Assembly: GCA_027619415.1 (NCBI GenBank)
Contig: JAQCFO010000005.1
Span: forward strand, 1 to 64,000
Length of the DNA stretch: 64,000 nt
From: Bacteroidota bacterium
GTDB lineage: Bacteria; Bacteroidota; Bacteroidia; Flavobacteriales; Flavobacteriaceae
Reading direction: 5' to 3'
Every line of letters starts with the position of its first letter. Position 1 is the stretch's first letter. The notes beneath the pieces were generated by a model that worked only from the letters and a program-made list of their open reading frames with translations, had not been told where the DNA came from and did no database searches. Shown here one piece after another: positions 35,011 through 45,345 of this stretch. The position numbers and the translations under genes are program-made.

Positions 35011-36708
35011 ATGCTATCTGAACAAGAGCAAATCAGAAGAGAAAAATTAAATAAACTCAAAGAATTGGGAATCAATCCATACCCGGCTCCCCTATTTCTA
35101 ATTAATACTGATACAAATGAAATAGTTTCAAATTTTTTAGAAAACAAATCCGTATCGATAGCAGGCAGATTAATGTCAAGAAGAATACAAGGAAAAGCTA
35201 GTTTTGCTGAAATTCAAGATAAAATTGGTAAAATTCAAGTTTATTTTAACAGAGATGAAATTTGTCATAACGATGATAAAACTATGTATAATGAAGTTTA
35301 TAAAAAACTTCTTGATATTGGAGATATAATTGGAATTGAAGGAACTTTATTCACTACTCAAGTTGGAGAAAAAACAATTTTAGTAAAAAAATTCACTCTT
35401 TTAAGTAAATCTTTAAGACCTCTTCCTTTGCCTAAAAGTGATTCAGAAGGCAATGTTTTTGATGAATTTACTGATCCTGAACTCCGATACAGGCAGAGAT
35501 ATGTCGACCTAATTGTCAACCCTAACGTTAAAGAAACTTTTTTAAAAAGAACTAAAATCATGAATATCATGAGGTCTTTTTTTAATAAAAAAGAATATCT
35601 TGAAGTTGAGACACCAATTTTACAATCAATTCCAGGTGGAGCAACAGCTAGACCATTTATCACTCATCATAATGCATTGAATATTCCTTTATACTTAAGA
35701 GTAGCAAACGAATTATATCTTAAAAGATTGATTGTTGGTGGATTTGATGGTGTTTATGAGTTTGCAAAAGCTTTTAGGAATGAAGGAATGGACAGAACTC
35801 ATAATCCAGAATTTACCATGGTAGAATTATATGTTGCCTATAAAGACTATTACTGGATGATGGAGATGACTGAAAATTTACTAGAAAAGATTGCAAATGA
35901 ATTAAATCAAACTAGTAAAGTAGAATTAGGAAATAAAACAATAGATTTTAAAGCTCCTTATAAAAGGATAAGTATTCTAGATTCAATAAAAGAACATACT
36001 GGAATTGACGTTTCAAAAATGAATGAAAAAGAATTATTTGAAACCGCTAATAGCTTAGGGATTGAAGTAGATAAAACAATGGGAGTTGGAAAGTTAATAG
36101 ATGAAATTTTTGGAGAAAAGTGTGAACATCTTTACATACAACCGACATTTATAACTGATTACCCCAAAGAAATGAGTCCCTTAACAAAAGAACATAGAGA
36201 TAATCCAAATCTTACCGAAAGATTTGAATTACTAGTTAATGGTAAAGAACTTGCAAATGCTTATTCTGAATTAAATGATCCTATTGATCAGTTATCTAGG
36301 TTTGAAGATCAATTGAAATTGTCTGAAAAAGGTGATGATGAAGCTATGTTTATTGATCATGACTTTATTAGAGCTTTAGAGTATGGTATGCCACCAACTT
36401 CTGGAATAGGCATAGGAATAGATAGGTTAGTTATGCTCTTTACAAATAATCAATCTATTCAGGAAGTTATATTTTTTCCGCAAATGAAGCCTGAGATTTC
36501 TAAACCTAAGCCTAAAGGAGAAGATTTTATTGAAATAGGAATTGATAAAAATTGGATTGATTATGTTATAGATGTTTACTCAAGTAAAGAAAATTTACTT
36601 TTAAATAAACCCACACAAGTACATCAAAAACTTAATGGCTATAGAAAGAAAAATAAATTAACTATTGATGCTCTTCAATTAATTGATGTAGAAAAATGGT
36701 TTGTTTAA
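35011..36708 (+). CDS. lysS: Lysyl-tRNA synthetase, class II
   Basis: A 565-residue class II synthetase charging tRNA-Lys. The N-terminal anticodon-binding OB domain (about 50-150) includes SIAGRLMSRRIQGKASF. Motif 2 is FRNEGMDRTHNPEFTMVE and motif 3 is GIGIGIDRLVML, both complete. About 60 residues follow motif 3; such a C-terminal tail occurs in several flavobacterial LysS proteins and is of unknown use. Transcribed alone, divergent from yqaE-lipB. Confidence 0.97.
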   Translation: MLSEQEQIRREKLNKLKELGINPYPAPLFLINTDTNEIVSNFLENKSVSIAGRLMSRRIQGKASFAEIQDKIGKIQVYFNRDEICHNDDKTMYNEVYKKLLDIGDIIGIEGTLFTTQVGEKTILVKKFTLLSKSLRPLPLPKSDSEGNVFDEFTDPELRYRQRYVDLIVNPNVKETFLKRTKIMNIMRSFFNKKEYLEVETPILQSIPGGATARPFITHHNALNIPLYLRVANELYLKRLIVGGFDGVYEFAKAFRNEGMDRTHNPEFTMVELYVAYKDYYWMMEMTENLLEKIANELNQTSKVELGNKTIDFKAPYKRISILDSIKEHTGIDVSKMNEKELFETANSLGIEVDKTMGVGKLIDEIFGEKCEHLYIQPTFITDYPKEMSPLTKEHRDNPNLTERFELLVNGKELANAYSELNDPIDQLSRFEDQLKLSEKGDDEAMFIDHDFIRALEYGMPPTSGIGIGIDRLVMLFTNNQSIQEVIFFPQMKPEISKPKPKGEDFIEIGIDKNWIDYVIDVYSSKENLLLNKPTQVHQKLNGYRKKNKLTIDALQLIDVEKWFV

Positions 36709-36807
36709 CATTTCGAGATTGATTTATGCCTTTATTAATTTATTTTCCAATAAAATTTAATTTTAGTTAATTATTTTTTTAACTTAATGTTTGAAAAAAT
36801 TTAAATC

Positions 36808-39276
36808 ATGAAAAATTACACTATATATTCTCTTTTATTTGTTTTTTTATTCTCATTTCAAATAAATGCACAAAGCCCCGCTAAAAAAGATAGTGACGAT
36901 GATAGTAAGGAGAAAAGTAAAGAAGCAAAGAAGCCTAAATCCTATGAAGATATAATAACTAAAGATGCCGTAACAGATCATGGTCTATTTGATATTCATA
37001 AGGTTAAAGAAAAATATTACTATGAAATAAACGATTCATTATTAGGAAGAGAAATGCTTATGGTTACTAGAATTGCCAAAACAGCTTCTGGTATTGGATT
37101 TGGAGGAGGAAAACAAAATACGCAAGTTTTAAGATGGCATAAGAAAGATCAAAACATATTATTAAGAGTAGTATCACATAGTGTTGTAGCAAATGATTCT
37201 TTACCTATCAGTGAAGCAGTTTTAAACTCGAATTTTGAACCTATCTTGTATAGTTTCAAAATAGAGACAGTAAATAGAGATTCGACTTCAACAGTTATTG
37301 AAGTCACAAAATTATTTACTGATGACGTTAAGCCATTAGGCTATCCTCAGTCAAGAAGAAAAAGTTATAAAATAACTAGTCTCGATTCCAAAAGATCATT
37401 TATAGAATCTTTAAAAAGCTATCCTCAAAATATTGAATCAAGACATGTAAAAACTTATAATTCTTCTGAACCTCCTTCAAATGCTAGTGTTGGTGCTATT
37501 TCTTTAGAAATAAATAACTCTATGATTTTACTTCCAAAAGTCCCAATGAGAAGAAGATATTCTGATCAAAGAGTGGGTTGGTTTGATAGATCTCAAGTTG
37601 ATTATGGGTTAGACAATCAAGAAAGCAAATCTTTAAAGTATTTAGACAGATGGAGATTAGAAGTTAAGGATGAAGATTTAGAAAGGTTTAATAATGGGGA
37701 ACTCGTAATTCCTAAAAAACAAATAGTTTACTATATTGACAGAGCTACTCCTGTTAAATGGAGACAATTCATTAAAGATGGTATAGAAGATTGGCAAGTT
37801 GCTTTTGAGGCAGCTGGATTTAAAGAAGCCATAATAGCAAAAGATCCACCAACTAAAGAAGAGGATCCTGATTGGAGTCCAGAAGATATTAGGTATTCCG
37901 TTGTAAGATACTTAGCATCTCCTATTCCAAATGCAAATGGACCCCACGTGAGTGATCCTAGATCTGGCGAGATTCTTGAGTCTGATATTAATTGGTACCA
38001 TAATGTTATGACTCTATTAAGAAATTGGTTCTTTGTTCAAACTGCTGCAATCAATGATGAAGCTAGAGGAGTTGCTTTTAAAGATGAGGTTATGGGAAGA
38101 TTAATTCGTTTTGTGTCTTCTCATGAAGTTGGTCACACGTTAGGATTGCCACATAATATGGGAAGCAGCAGTGCTTATCCAGTAGATTCTTTAAGGTCCG
38201 CAACATTTACAGATAAATTTGGAACGGCTCCATCTATAATGGATTACGCGAGGTTTAATTACATAGCTCAACCTGAAGACAAGGGAGTGGCTCTAATGCC
38301 AAATATTGGGGTTTACGATAAATATGCTATTAAATGGGGATATCGACCTATTCTAAGTGCAGAAAAAGCTGAAGATGAAAAAGCTGTATTAGATAAATGG
38401 ATATTAAATAATCAAAATAGTCTTCTTCATAGATTTGGTAGTGCTGGAATAGATCCAAGTTCACAAACTGAAGACCTTGGTAATGACGCTGTAAAAGCCG
38501 GTGAATATGGGATTAAAAATTTAAAAAGAATCGTACCTAATTTGATCGATTGGACTTCTGAAGATGGTAAAGATTATTCTGATTTAAATACAATGTACGG
38601 GCAAGTTCTTTCACAATTTAACAGATATATGGGGCATGTTGTTTCTAACATTGGGGGTGTATATCAATATTATAAAACTTATGATCAAGATGGACCAGTA
38701 TATACTCATGTACAAAAATCTCATCAAAAAAAATGTATAGAGTTTTTAAATATTCAACTTTTTGAAACTCCTAATTGGATGATTGACACTAACATTCTTA
38801 ATAAAATTGAATTTGCTGGAATTACAAATAGAATTAGAAGCACTCAGTCTAGAACTCTGAACAGCATATTAGATTTTGGAAAAATGGCAAGGCTAATTGA
38901 AAATGAAGCAATCAATGGAAGTAATGCTTATACTTTAATTGAAATGATGTCAGATTTAAAAAGAGGAATTTGGAAAGAGCTTTACACAAATAAAACAATT
39001 GATGTTTACAGACGAAATTTACAGTTAGCTTATTTAGATAGAATCAGTTATTTGATGAATGAAGAACAGGACTCCGTCCCATCTTTTGCTAGAGGAAGGG
39101 TTACCACTGTAAAGGTTAGTCAGTCTGACATAAGAACCATTGCAGTTGGCCAACTAATAGAATTAAGAAAAGATATTAAAAAATCTATCAAAAAAAATTC
39201 AGATAAAATGAATAAAATGCATCTTGAAATGGCTACAGCTAAAATAAATAGAATTTTAATAGGTAAGCCTATCTAA
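36808..39276 (+). CDS. Secreted zinc-dependent metalloprotease (DUF5117/DUF5118 type)
   Basis: An 822-residue exported protein: signal peptide about 1-21 (ending NAQ), then a Lys/Asp/Ser-rich linker and a long region of the Bacteroidota DUF5118/DUF5117 type. The zinc motif HEVGHTLGLPH lies at 439-449, the extended HExxHxxGxxH of metzincins, with the catalytic Glu present. A downstream SIMDYARFNYIAQPED carries the metzincin-like Met turn (MDYARF). It probably acts in the periplasm or at the cell surface. No T9SS C-terminal sorting domain is evident at the end. The natural substrate is unknown. Confidence 0.88.
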   Translation: MKNYTIYSLLFVFLFSFQINAQSPAKKDSDDDSKEKSKEAKKPKSYEDIITKDAVTDHGLFDIHKVKEKYYYEINDSLLGREMLMVTRIAKTASGIGFGGGKQNTQVLRWHKKDQNILLRVVSHSVVANDSLPISEAVLNSNFEPILYSFKIETVNRDSTSTVIEVTKLFTDDVKPLGYPQSRRKSYKITSLDSKRSFIESLKSYPQNIESRHVKTYNSSEPPSNASVGAISLEINNSMILLPKVPMRRRYSDQRVGWFDRSQVDYGLDNQESKSLKYLDRWRLEVKDEDLERFNNGELVIPKKQIVYYIDRATPVKWRQFIKDGIEDWQVAFEAAGFKEAIIAKDPPTKEEDPDWSPEDIRYSVVRYLASPIPNANGPHVSDPRSGEILESDINWYHNVMTLLRNWFFVQTAAINDEARGVAFKDEVMGRLIRFVSSHEVGHTLGLPHNMGSSSAYPVDSLRSATFTDKFGTAPSIMDYARFNYIAQPEDKGVALMPNIGVYDKYAIKWGYRPILSAEKAEDEKAVLDKWILNNQNSLLHRFGSAGIDPSSQTEDLGNDAVKAGEYGIKNLKRIVPNLIDWTSEDGKDYSDLNTMYGQVLSQFNRYMGHVVSNIGGVYQYYKTYDQDGPVYTHVQKSHQKKCIEFLNIQLFETPNWMIDTNILNKIEFAGITNRIRSTQSRTLNSILDFGKMARLIENEAINGSNAYTLIEMMSDLKRGIWKELYTNKTIDVYRRNLQLAYLDRISYLMNEEQDSVPSFARGRVTTVKVSQSDIRTIAVGQLIELRKDIKKSIKKNSDKMNKMHLEMATAKINRILIGKPI

Positions 39277-39294
39277 AGAGTATAATAGCACCAA

Positions 39295-40101
39295 TTATTC
39301 TTGTTTTGTTTTTAAGCTTTGGCCTAATTTAATGTCATTGTTTTTAAGCTTATTAAGGCTAATCAAATCTGATATACTAATATTGAATTTTTTTGAAATA
39401 GAAAATAAAGTATCTCCTTTTTTAACGATGTAATATTTATTTGATATTTTGATATTTATTGAATCTTTTTCAGAAAGGCTTTTTTCTTTAGATTTATTTA
39501 AAGATTTTTTAGATCCATCTAATTTCCAAAGCTCATACCTTTCAATAATTGAAATTAATTTATCCGCATAAGTTGGATCTGTAGCATAACCAGCTTTTTT
39601 TAAACCTTTAGCCCACTTTATATAATTATTTTCATTTAGTTTAAATAAAAAATTATATCGACTTCTAGATTTTAAAAACAAAGAATGATCTCTATATGAA
39701 GTTTCAGGATTTCTATACTTTCTAAAACATTCTCCCTTTTCATCATCATCATGATAAACCTTTTTACCATTCCAAGTGCTATGACATTTTATTCCAAAGT
39801 GATTGTTAGATTTTAAAGCTAAACTCCCCTTACCTGAACTTGATTCCAAGATTCCTTGAGACATTGTTATACTGGCAGGAATTCCATACTTTTTCATTTC
39901 ATTTATAGCTGTTTTGGAATATGTGTTTACGTACCAATGAGTTCGTTGCTCATTAGTCATTGTATTAAAAAACTTGTTAGTGGATTTTACAGATTTATTT
40001 TTAATTTTCTTTGGACTGCTATCCCTGTATGAAACTTTTTTCGACCCACATGAATACAAAAAAATTAAACAAAAAAATATTAATATTTTATGATTTCGCA
40101 T
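39295..40101 (-). CDS. Glucosaminidase-domain lipoprotein with LysM
   Basis: A 268-residue lipoprotein (LYSC, lipid on Cys18). The glucosaminidase (flagellar FlgJ/LytD-type) domain spans about 55-195, with the catalytic Glu86 in SQGILESSSGKGSLA, followed by HFGIKCH and GYATDPTYADKLI. A LysM domain closes the protein (about 222-266: YIVKKGDTLFSISKKF), which binds peptidoglycan. It should cleave the glycan strand during wall turnover. It overlaps the upstream PLP-enzyme gene by 22 bases, so the two are translated together. Confidence 0.92.
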   Translation of the reverse strand: MRNHKILIFFCLIFLYSCGSKKVSYRDSSPKKIKNKSVKSTNKFFNTMTNEQRTHWYVNTYSKTAINEMKKYGIPASITMSQGILESSSGKGSLALKSNNHFGIKCHSTWNGKKVYHDDDEKGECFRKYRNPETSYRDHSLFLKSRSRYNFLFKLNENNYIKWAKGLKKAGYATDPTYADKLISIIERYELWKLDGSKKSLNKSKEKSLSEKDSINIKISNKYYIVKKGDTLFSISKKFNISISDLISLNKLKNNDIKLGQSLKTKQE

Positions 40102-41000
40102 CCTTTCTTTTTTAATTTGTTATTCATTTCTTTTATTGACTGCAGACCTCCTGTGTTAATTAATAAAATTTTTTTTCCAAACCCCCATTGATTATTTTCT
40201 ATAAGTTTAATTATTTTAAATAACATTTTAGAATTATATATTGGATCTAATATCATTCCTGTATTTTTAAAAAAATTATTTATAAAACTAACTAACCTGT
40301 TGTCAATTTTGGCATACCCTCCAAAAATATCGTCATCAAAAATCTTCCAATTTTTTTTATCAGTAAATTTAGTAATTACATTATTTATTTCACTCCCTTT
40401 TAGAGCAGAAAAGCCTAAAACTTTATGACTATCATTACTTGAATTAATAATTCCTGCAATTGTTCCTCCAGAACCCACAGGACAACATATAACATCAAAA
40501 AAAGAATCCTCTAAACTTAAGATTTCTTCACAACCTAACACACCAAATTCATTAGTTCCACCTTCAGGAATAATATATGAATCTTTAAATTTATTTTTAA
40601 TGTAATTAATATAATCTATTTCATTTCTTTTTCTATAATCCTCTCTTGAAATAAAAATTAATTTCATTCCAAAATCATTACATTTTTGTAAAGTAGAATT
40701 ATAATTAATATTTTTCAATTCTTCTCCTCTAACAAATGCTAAAGTTTTTAAATTTTCATTTTTTCCTACATAAGCAGTTGCTAACAAATGATTTGAGTAA
40801 GCACCTCCAAAAGTTATTAAACAATTTTTTTTTAAACCTTTAGCCTCTTGTACATTGTACTTTAATTTTCTGAATTTATTTCCTGAAACTATTGGATGAA
40901 TTTGATCTTCTCTTTTTATATACATTTTAAAATCACCATCATTTAACATTGGTAAAATAAATTGTTGATTAACTGATTTAATTTTCTCAAAAAATGACAT
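40080..41000 (-). CDS. PLP-dependent deaminase/desulfhydrase (ACC deaminase-like)
   Basis: A fold-type II PLP enzyme related to D-cysteine desulfhydrase and 1-aminocyclopropane-1-carboxylate deaminase. I start it at ATG 41000 (MSFFEKIK, 306 residues), because a 17-residue upstream extension would begin inside the likely promoter. The PLP Lys lies in SGNKFRKLKYN, the phosphate-binding loop is CPVGSGGTIAGI, and FGGAYSNHL is the substrate-side motif. Which amino acid it acts on cannot be decided by eye. It precedes and overlaps the LysM glucosaminidase gene. Confidence 0.85.
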   Translation of the reverse strand: MSFFEKIKSVNQQFILPMLNDGDFKMYIKREDQIHPIVSGNKFRKLKYNVQEAKGLKKNCLITFGGAYSNHLLATAYVGKNENLKTLAFVRGEELKNINYNSTLQKCNDFGMKLIFISREDYRKRNEIDYINYIKNKFKDSYIIPEGGTNEFGVLGCEEILSLEDSFFDVICCPVGSGGTIAGIINSSNDSHKVLGFSALKGSEINNVITKFTDKKNWKIFDDDIFGGYAKIDNRLVSFINNFFKNTGMILDPIYNSKMLFKIIKLIENNQWGFGKKILLINTGGLQSIKEMNNKLKKKGCEIIKY

Positions 41001-41022
41001 AAATAAAAAACTAATATATTTA

Positions 41023-41053
41023 CAAAAATGAAACTGCGTTAAAAATAACACAA
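41023..41053 (-). promoter_or_regulatory. Candidate promoter of the PLP enzyme-glucosaminidase pair
   Basis: On the minus strand TTG (41053-41051), a 20-base spacer, then CATTTTTG (41030-41023), one base off TAnnTTTG. It ends 22 bases before the chosen ATG at 41000 and supports that start. Confidence 0.45.
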
Positions 41054-41105
41054 CTTAAAATGAATTAAGGCACAGTAATTGATTAATATATTTTAAATTG
41101 TAGTT

Positions 41106-41645
41106 ATGAAAAAATTATTCTTAAACATTGTATTACTATTTTCACTAGTATTTTATAGCTGTGGAACAATAAAAGTAGCTTCAGATTACGATTCAGAAAC
41201 AGATTTTAGCAAATATAAAACATACGCTTTTTACAAAACAGGTATTGATAAAGTAGAGATTTCAGATATTGATAAAAAAAGAATTTTAAAATCAATAAAA
41301 AAATCATTCACAAACAAAGGAATGTCTATTAACGAAACACCTGATTTATTAATTAATATTTCTACTAAATCATCAGAAAATATTTACATAGACAATTCTT
41401 TTTATAGTCCTTATTATACTGGATGGTATCCACATTATGGAAGAAGAAGCCACAGTAGGGTTGCTTATTCCACTTCAGAAGGTGCGTTATATATTGACGT
41501 TATTGATACAAAGTCTAAACAATTGATATGGCAAGGTAAAGGAATAGGTGTATTATCTTCTAACAAGACTAATCGAGATGAGTTAATTGAAAACTTTGTT
41601 AATAAAATTCTAGAAGTATACCCACCTGCAATATCAGAGAAATAA
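41106..41645 (+). CDS. DUF4136 lipoprotein
   Basis: A 179-residue lipoprotein (FYSC, lipid on Cys19). The DUF4136 pattern is clear: SDYDSETDFSKYKTYAF after the anchor, a middle region with DLLINISTKS, and GALYIDVIDTKSKQLIWQGKG followed by a helix and an IL-x-x-YPP end. Such lipoproteins are common in Bacteroidota and related proteobacteria; no biochemical role is established. It stands alone and converges on alaS, with a one-base gap between the stops. Confidence 0.9.
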   Translation: MKKLFLNIVLLFSLVFYSCGTIKVASDYDSETDFSKYKTYAFYKTGIDKVEISDIDKKRILKSIKKSFTNKGMSINETPDLLINISTKSSENIYIDNSFYSPYYTGWYPHYGRRSHSRVAYSTSEGALYIDVIDTKSKQLIWQGKGIGVLSSNKTNRDELIENFVNKILEVYPPAISEK

Positions 41646-41646
41646 T

Positions 41647-44256
41647 TTATATAAAAGAATCCGCTTCTTTTAATATTTTGGTGATTCCATTAATGTTATT
41701 TCCACTAGCTGTAGCAAAAAATGGTTGACCCCCTCCAAAACCATCTATATATCCACCTAATTTTTTAACTATTAAATTTGCATTCATTTGCTTAGATGCT
41801 ACTAAATTTTTAGAAACATAGCAAACAACGAAAGCTCTTCCTTCGAATTTAGATGTTATAATCAAAAATAAATTTTCAATTTCTTTTCCAGCTTTAAACA
41901 CAAGGTTTTTTAGAATATTAGGATCACATGAAAGTTCAAAAGCACAAAAATTAAGATCTTTAATTAGTGTAATTTTTTGTTTAATCTCTTGTAAATAGAA
42001 AGCAGAAAGTTCATTATTAACTTTTTCTAATTTTTTATTAAGTATTGTACTTTGATTTTTTATTTTATTAATAGCTTCAACAGGATCTTTATCAGTCAGT
42101 AAAATAGAATTAACTTTTTTAAGTGTTTTGGATTGACTAAATAAAAGTTTGATCGCTTCAGTTCCGCTAACTGCTTCAATTCTTCTAATCCCAGTTGATA
42201 TAGCAGATTCTGAAGAGATAATAAAACTCCTTAATTGGCTGGTGTTAGAAACATGAGTTCCTCCGCAGAGTTCATGTGAGTTCCCAAACTTTACAGACCT
42301 AACTGTCTCACCATATTTTTCATCAAAAAGTGCAATAACACCTTGATTAATACAATCTTTGTACAGAGCTGACCTGTTTTCTTCTAAAGGAATTTGATCA
42401 ATTATTTTTTGGTTAACAAGTGTTTCAACTTCTTCAATCTCTTTTTCACTCAATTTAGAAAAATGCGAGAAATCAAACCTCAAATACTTGTCTGAAACCA
42501 TCGATCCTTTTTGTTGAACATGCGTGCCTAAAACACTCCTTAAAGCTTCATGAAGCAAGTGAGTAGCAGTATGATTACTTGAACTTGCTAACCTATTTTT
42601 TTCGTTAACTATTAAAGTAAACTCGTTACTCAAATTCTTAGGCAAAGAATCTACTATATGAATGATAGAATCATTTTCTTTAACAGTATCATAAATTATA
42701 ATTTTTTCATTATCAAAAGACTCAATCATCCCAACATCTCCAAGTTGACCTCCGCCTTGTGCATAAAATGGAGTTTTATCAAATACTAGTTGAAAAACAT
42801 TACTACCTTTTTTAGAAATGGATTTTCTATATCTAACAAGTTTAGTGACAACATTTAACTTGTCATATCCTACAAACTCAGTTTGATCAGAATCTAATAG
42901 CCTCACCCATTCTTCATTAGAGCTATTAATTGCAGATTTTGATCTGTTTTTTTGAATTTTCATTAAAGACTTAAACTCATCAGAGTTGAAATTCATGTCA
43001 TTTTCTCTTAATATTAAAGCTGTTAAATCCTTAGGAAATCCAAATGTATCATACAATTCAAAAACATCTGATCCAGAAATCAGCTTATTATTGCTCTTTA
43101 ATATTATTTCATTCAATTTTAAAATTCCTTTTTCTAAAGTTCTTAAAAATGATAATTCTTCTTCTTTAATGACATTTTCTATTATTTCTACCTGATCTTT
43201 AATTTCAGGGAATGCAGTCTCAAACTGAACAGACAAACATTTAACAAGTTTATATATAAATGGTGTTTTAAGATCCAAAAAAGTATAACCATACCTAACT
43301 GCTCTTCTTAAAATTCTTCTAATAACATATCCTGCGCCATTATTTGAAGGCAATTGTCCATCTGCAATAGAAAAAGCAACAGCTCTTAAATGGTCAACAA
43401 TAACTCTAATAGCTATGTCATTCTTTTTGTTTTCACCATATTTTAAATCAGTTAATAGTTCCAGTTCCTTTATAAGAGGACTAAAAACATCTGTATCATA
43501 GTTTGAAGTAACTCCTTGTAAGACCATGCACAATCTTTCAAAGCCCATTCCAGTATCAATATGTTTTAAAGGTAGATTTTCTAAAGAACCATCTTTTTTT
43601 CTGTTAAATTGAATAAATACTAAATTCCAAATTTCAATAACTCCTGGATGATCCTTATTGACTAAATTTTTTCCAGGAACTAAAGCTTTATCTTTTTTAG
43701 ATCTAATATCTACGTGAATTTCCGAACATGGACCGCAAGGCCCTGTATCACCCATTTCCCAAAAATTATCTGCTTTATTTCCTAAAATAATTTTATCTTT
43801 TTCAACAACTTCGCTCCAAATATCATAAGCTTCTTGATCTAATAAAGTTTCATCGTCTTTCGATCCTTCAAATACAGTAACATAAAGTGATTCTTTATCA
43901 ATTTTATAAACTTCTGTCAACAATTCCCAAGCCCAATTAATTGCTTCTTTTTTAAAATAATCTCCAAAACTCCAGTTCCCTAGCATTTCAAACATTGTGT
44001 GATGGTAAGTATCAATCCCTACTTCCTCTAAATCATTATGTTTCCCTGAAACTCTTAAACACTTTTGAGTATCAACAACCCTTTTATCTTTGCTAATCGA
44101 ATTTCCTAAAAAATTATCTTTAAACTGATTCATCCCTGCATTAGCAAACATTAATGTAGGGTCATTCTTTATAACCATAGGAGCAGATTTAACTATCTTA
44201 TGATTTTTATTTTTAAAAAAATTTAAAAATTTTGAACGAACAAGATTAGAATTCAT
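41647..44256 (-). CDS. alaS: Alanyl-tRNA synthetase
   Basis: A class II synthetase of 869 residues. The aminoacylation domain includes LMFANAGMNQFKDNF near the start and GNWSFGDYFKKEAI (about 93-106). The editing domain carries the zinc ligands HTATH (562-566) and CGGTH (664-668). The C-terminal part has a coiled region and the GGYIDGFGGGQP glycine-rich C-Ala motif. All three parts are present and the length is normal. Confidence 0.97.
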   Translation of the reverse strand: MNSNLVRSKFLNFFKNKNHKIVKSAPMVIKNDPTLMFANAGMNQFKDNFLGNSISKDKRVVDTQKCLRVSGKHNDLEEVGIDTYHHTMFEMLGNWSFGDYFKKEAINWAWELLTEVYKIDKESLYVTVFEGSKDDETLLDQEAYDIWSEVVEKDKIILGNKADNFWEMGDTGPCGPCSEIHVDIRSKKDKALVPGKNLVNKDHPGVIEIWNLVFIQFNRKKDGSLENLPLKHIDTGMGFERLCMVLQGVTSNYDTDVFSPLIKELELLTDLKYGENKKNDIAIRVIVDHLRAVAFSIADGQLPSNNGAGYVIRRILRRAVRYGYTFLDLKTPFIYKLVKCLSVQFETAFPEIKDQVEIIENVIKEEELSFLRTLEKGILKLNEIILKSNNKLISGSDVFELYDTFGFPKDLTALILRENDMNFNSDEFKSLMKIQKNRSKSAINSSNEEWVRLLDSDQTEFVGYDKLNVVTKLVRYRKSISKKGSNVFQLVFDKTPFYAQGGGQLGDVGMIESFDNEKIIIYDTVKENDSIIHIVDSLPKNLSNEFTLIVNEKNRLASSSNHTATHLLHEALRSVLGTHVQQKGSMVSDKYLRFDFSHFSKLSEKEIEEVETLVNQKIIDQIPLEENRSALYKDCINQGVIALFDEKYGETVRSVKFGNSHELCGGTHVSNTSQLRSFIISSESAISTGIRRIEAVSGTEAIKLLFSQSKTLKKVNSILLTDKDPVEAINKIKNQSTILNKKLEKVNNELSAFYLQEIKQKITLIKDLNFCAFELSCDPNILKNLVFKAGKEIENLFLIITSKFEGRAFVVCYVSKNLVASKQMNANLIVKKLGGYIDGFGGGQPFFATASGNNINGITKILKEADSFI

Positions 44257-44299
44257 TAAGTGCTAATTATTAATTGACATTTACAAAAAAACTATTTTA

Positions 44300-44307
44300 T
44301 ATCTTTA
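44300..44307 (+). promoter_or_regulatory. Candidate -7 box of the M23 peptidase gene
   Basis: TATCTTTA, a one-base variant of TAnnTTTG, lies 60 bases before the ATG. It is the same octamer as at 7728-7735. The -33 element is not clear. Confidence 0.25.
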
Positions 44308-44367
44308 CTTAAGTTTTAATTAAAAAGATTGAATATAAATCACAGTAAAAATAGTATATTTTAGTTA

Positions 44368-45345
44368 ATGTTTAAGACCAAGTATTATTACGATCATAAA
44401 ACGCTTTCCTATAGAAAGGTTGAAACTAATAAGGTTATTCAATTAAGAAATGTTTTAGCTTTTTTATCAGCTTCAATATTTTTTGGAATAGTTGGATTAT
44501 TAGTTCTTCTTAATTCTTCAATTGTAAACACTCCAACTGAACTGTCACAAGCTAGGGAAATATCTAATTATAAATTTCAATTTAATTTACTAAATAAAAA
44601 AATAAATCAATTAAACATTGTTTTAGAAGACATTGAGCAAAGAGATAATAACGTATACAGAGTTTTATTCGAAACTAATCCTATTCCTATTGAGGTGAGA
44701 AAAGCTGGTTTTGGAGGAATCAATAGGTATGAAAATTTAGAGGGGTTTGATAATTCAAAACTTGTAATTCAAACCACTAAAAAAATTGAAATCTTAACTA
44801 AGCAAATTGTTATTCAGTCTAAATCTTTAGACGAGATTGAAAGACTAGCTACTGATAAAGAGAAACTACTATCTGCTATACCTTCAATTCAACCAATAAA
44901 AAATAATGATTTGACTAGAATGGCTTCTGGTTACGGCTACAGAACAGATCCTTTTAATAAATCAAGAAGAATGCATTGGGGAATGGACTTTACCGCGCCT
45001 AGAAACACTCCAATATATGCAGCAAGTGACGGTAAAGTAATTAGGGTTGATTCTAGATCATCTGGATATGGAAAACACATAAGAATTGATCATGGTTTTG
45101 GATACATAACACTTTACGCTCACCTTAACAATTATAATGTAAAAAAGGGGCAAAAGGTGATAAAAGGAGATATTATTGGCTATGTGGGAAGCTCAGGAAG
45201 GTCTCAAGCTCCACATTTACACTATGAGGTGCAAAAAGATAAAAAAAGAGTTAATCCGATCAATTTTTATTATGGCAACCTTACGCCTGATGAATTTGAT
45301 GCCTTATTGAAATTAGCTAATCAAGAAAATCAATCATTAGACTAA
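44368..45345 (+). CDS. M23 family (LytM-type) peptidase
   Basis: A 325-residue membrane-anchored peptidoglycan endopeptidase. One membrane helix (about 29-50), a coiled-coil region (about 60-175), and a C-terminal M23 domain. Zinc and catalytic residues are all present: His203 and Asp207 in HWGMDF, His252 in LYAHL and HLH (283-285). It should cut stem-peptide cross-links or regulate an amidase that does. It overlaps the MerR gene by one base, so the two are coupled. In flavobacteria I recall the pair in this order next to alaS. Confidence 0.93.
   Translation: MFKTKYYYDHKTLSYRKVETNKVIQLRNVLAFLSASIFFGIVGLLVLLNSSIVNTPTELSQAREISNYKFQFNLLNKKINQLNIVLEDIEQRDNNVYRVLFETNPIPIEVRKAGFGGINRYENLEGFDNSKLVIQTTKKIEILTKQIVIQSKSLDEIERLATDKEKLLSAIPSIQPIKNNDLTRMASGYGYRTDPFNKSRRMHWGMDFTAPRNTPIYAASDGKVIRVDSRSSGYGKHIRIDHGFGYITLYAHLNNYNVKKGQKVIKGDIIGYVGSSGRSQAPHLHYEVQKDKKRVNPINFYYGNLTPDEFDALLKLANQENQSLD

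Noticed and set aside
41001-41051. Longer start of the PLP enzyme
   Set aside because: The 17 extra codons cover the likely TTG/-7 promoter, and the shorter start MSFFEKIK is family-like.
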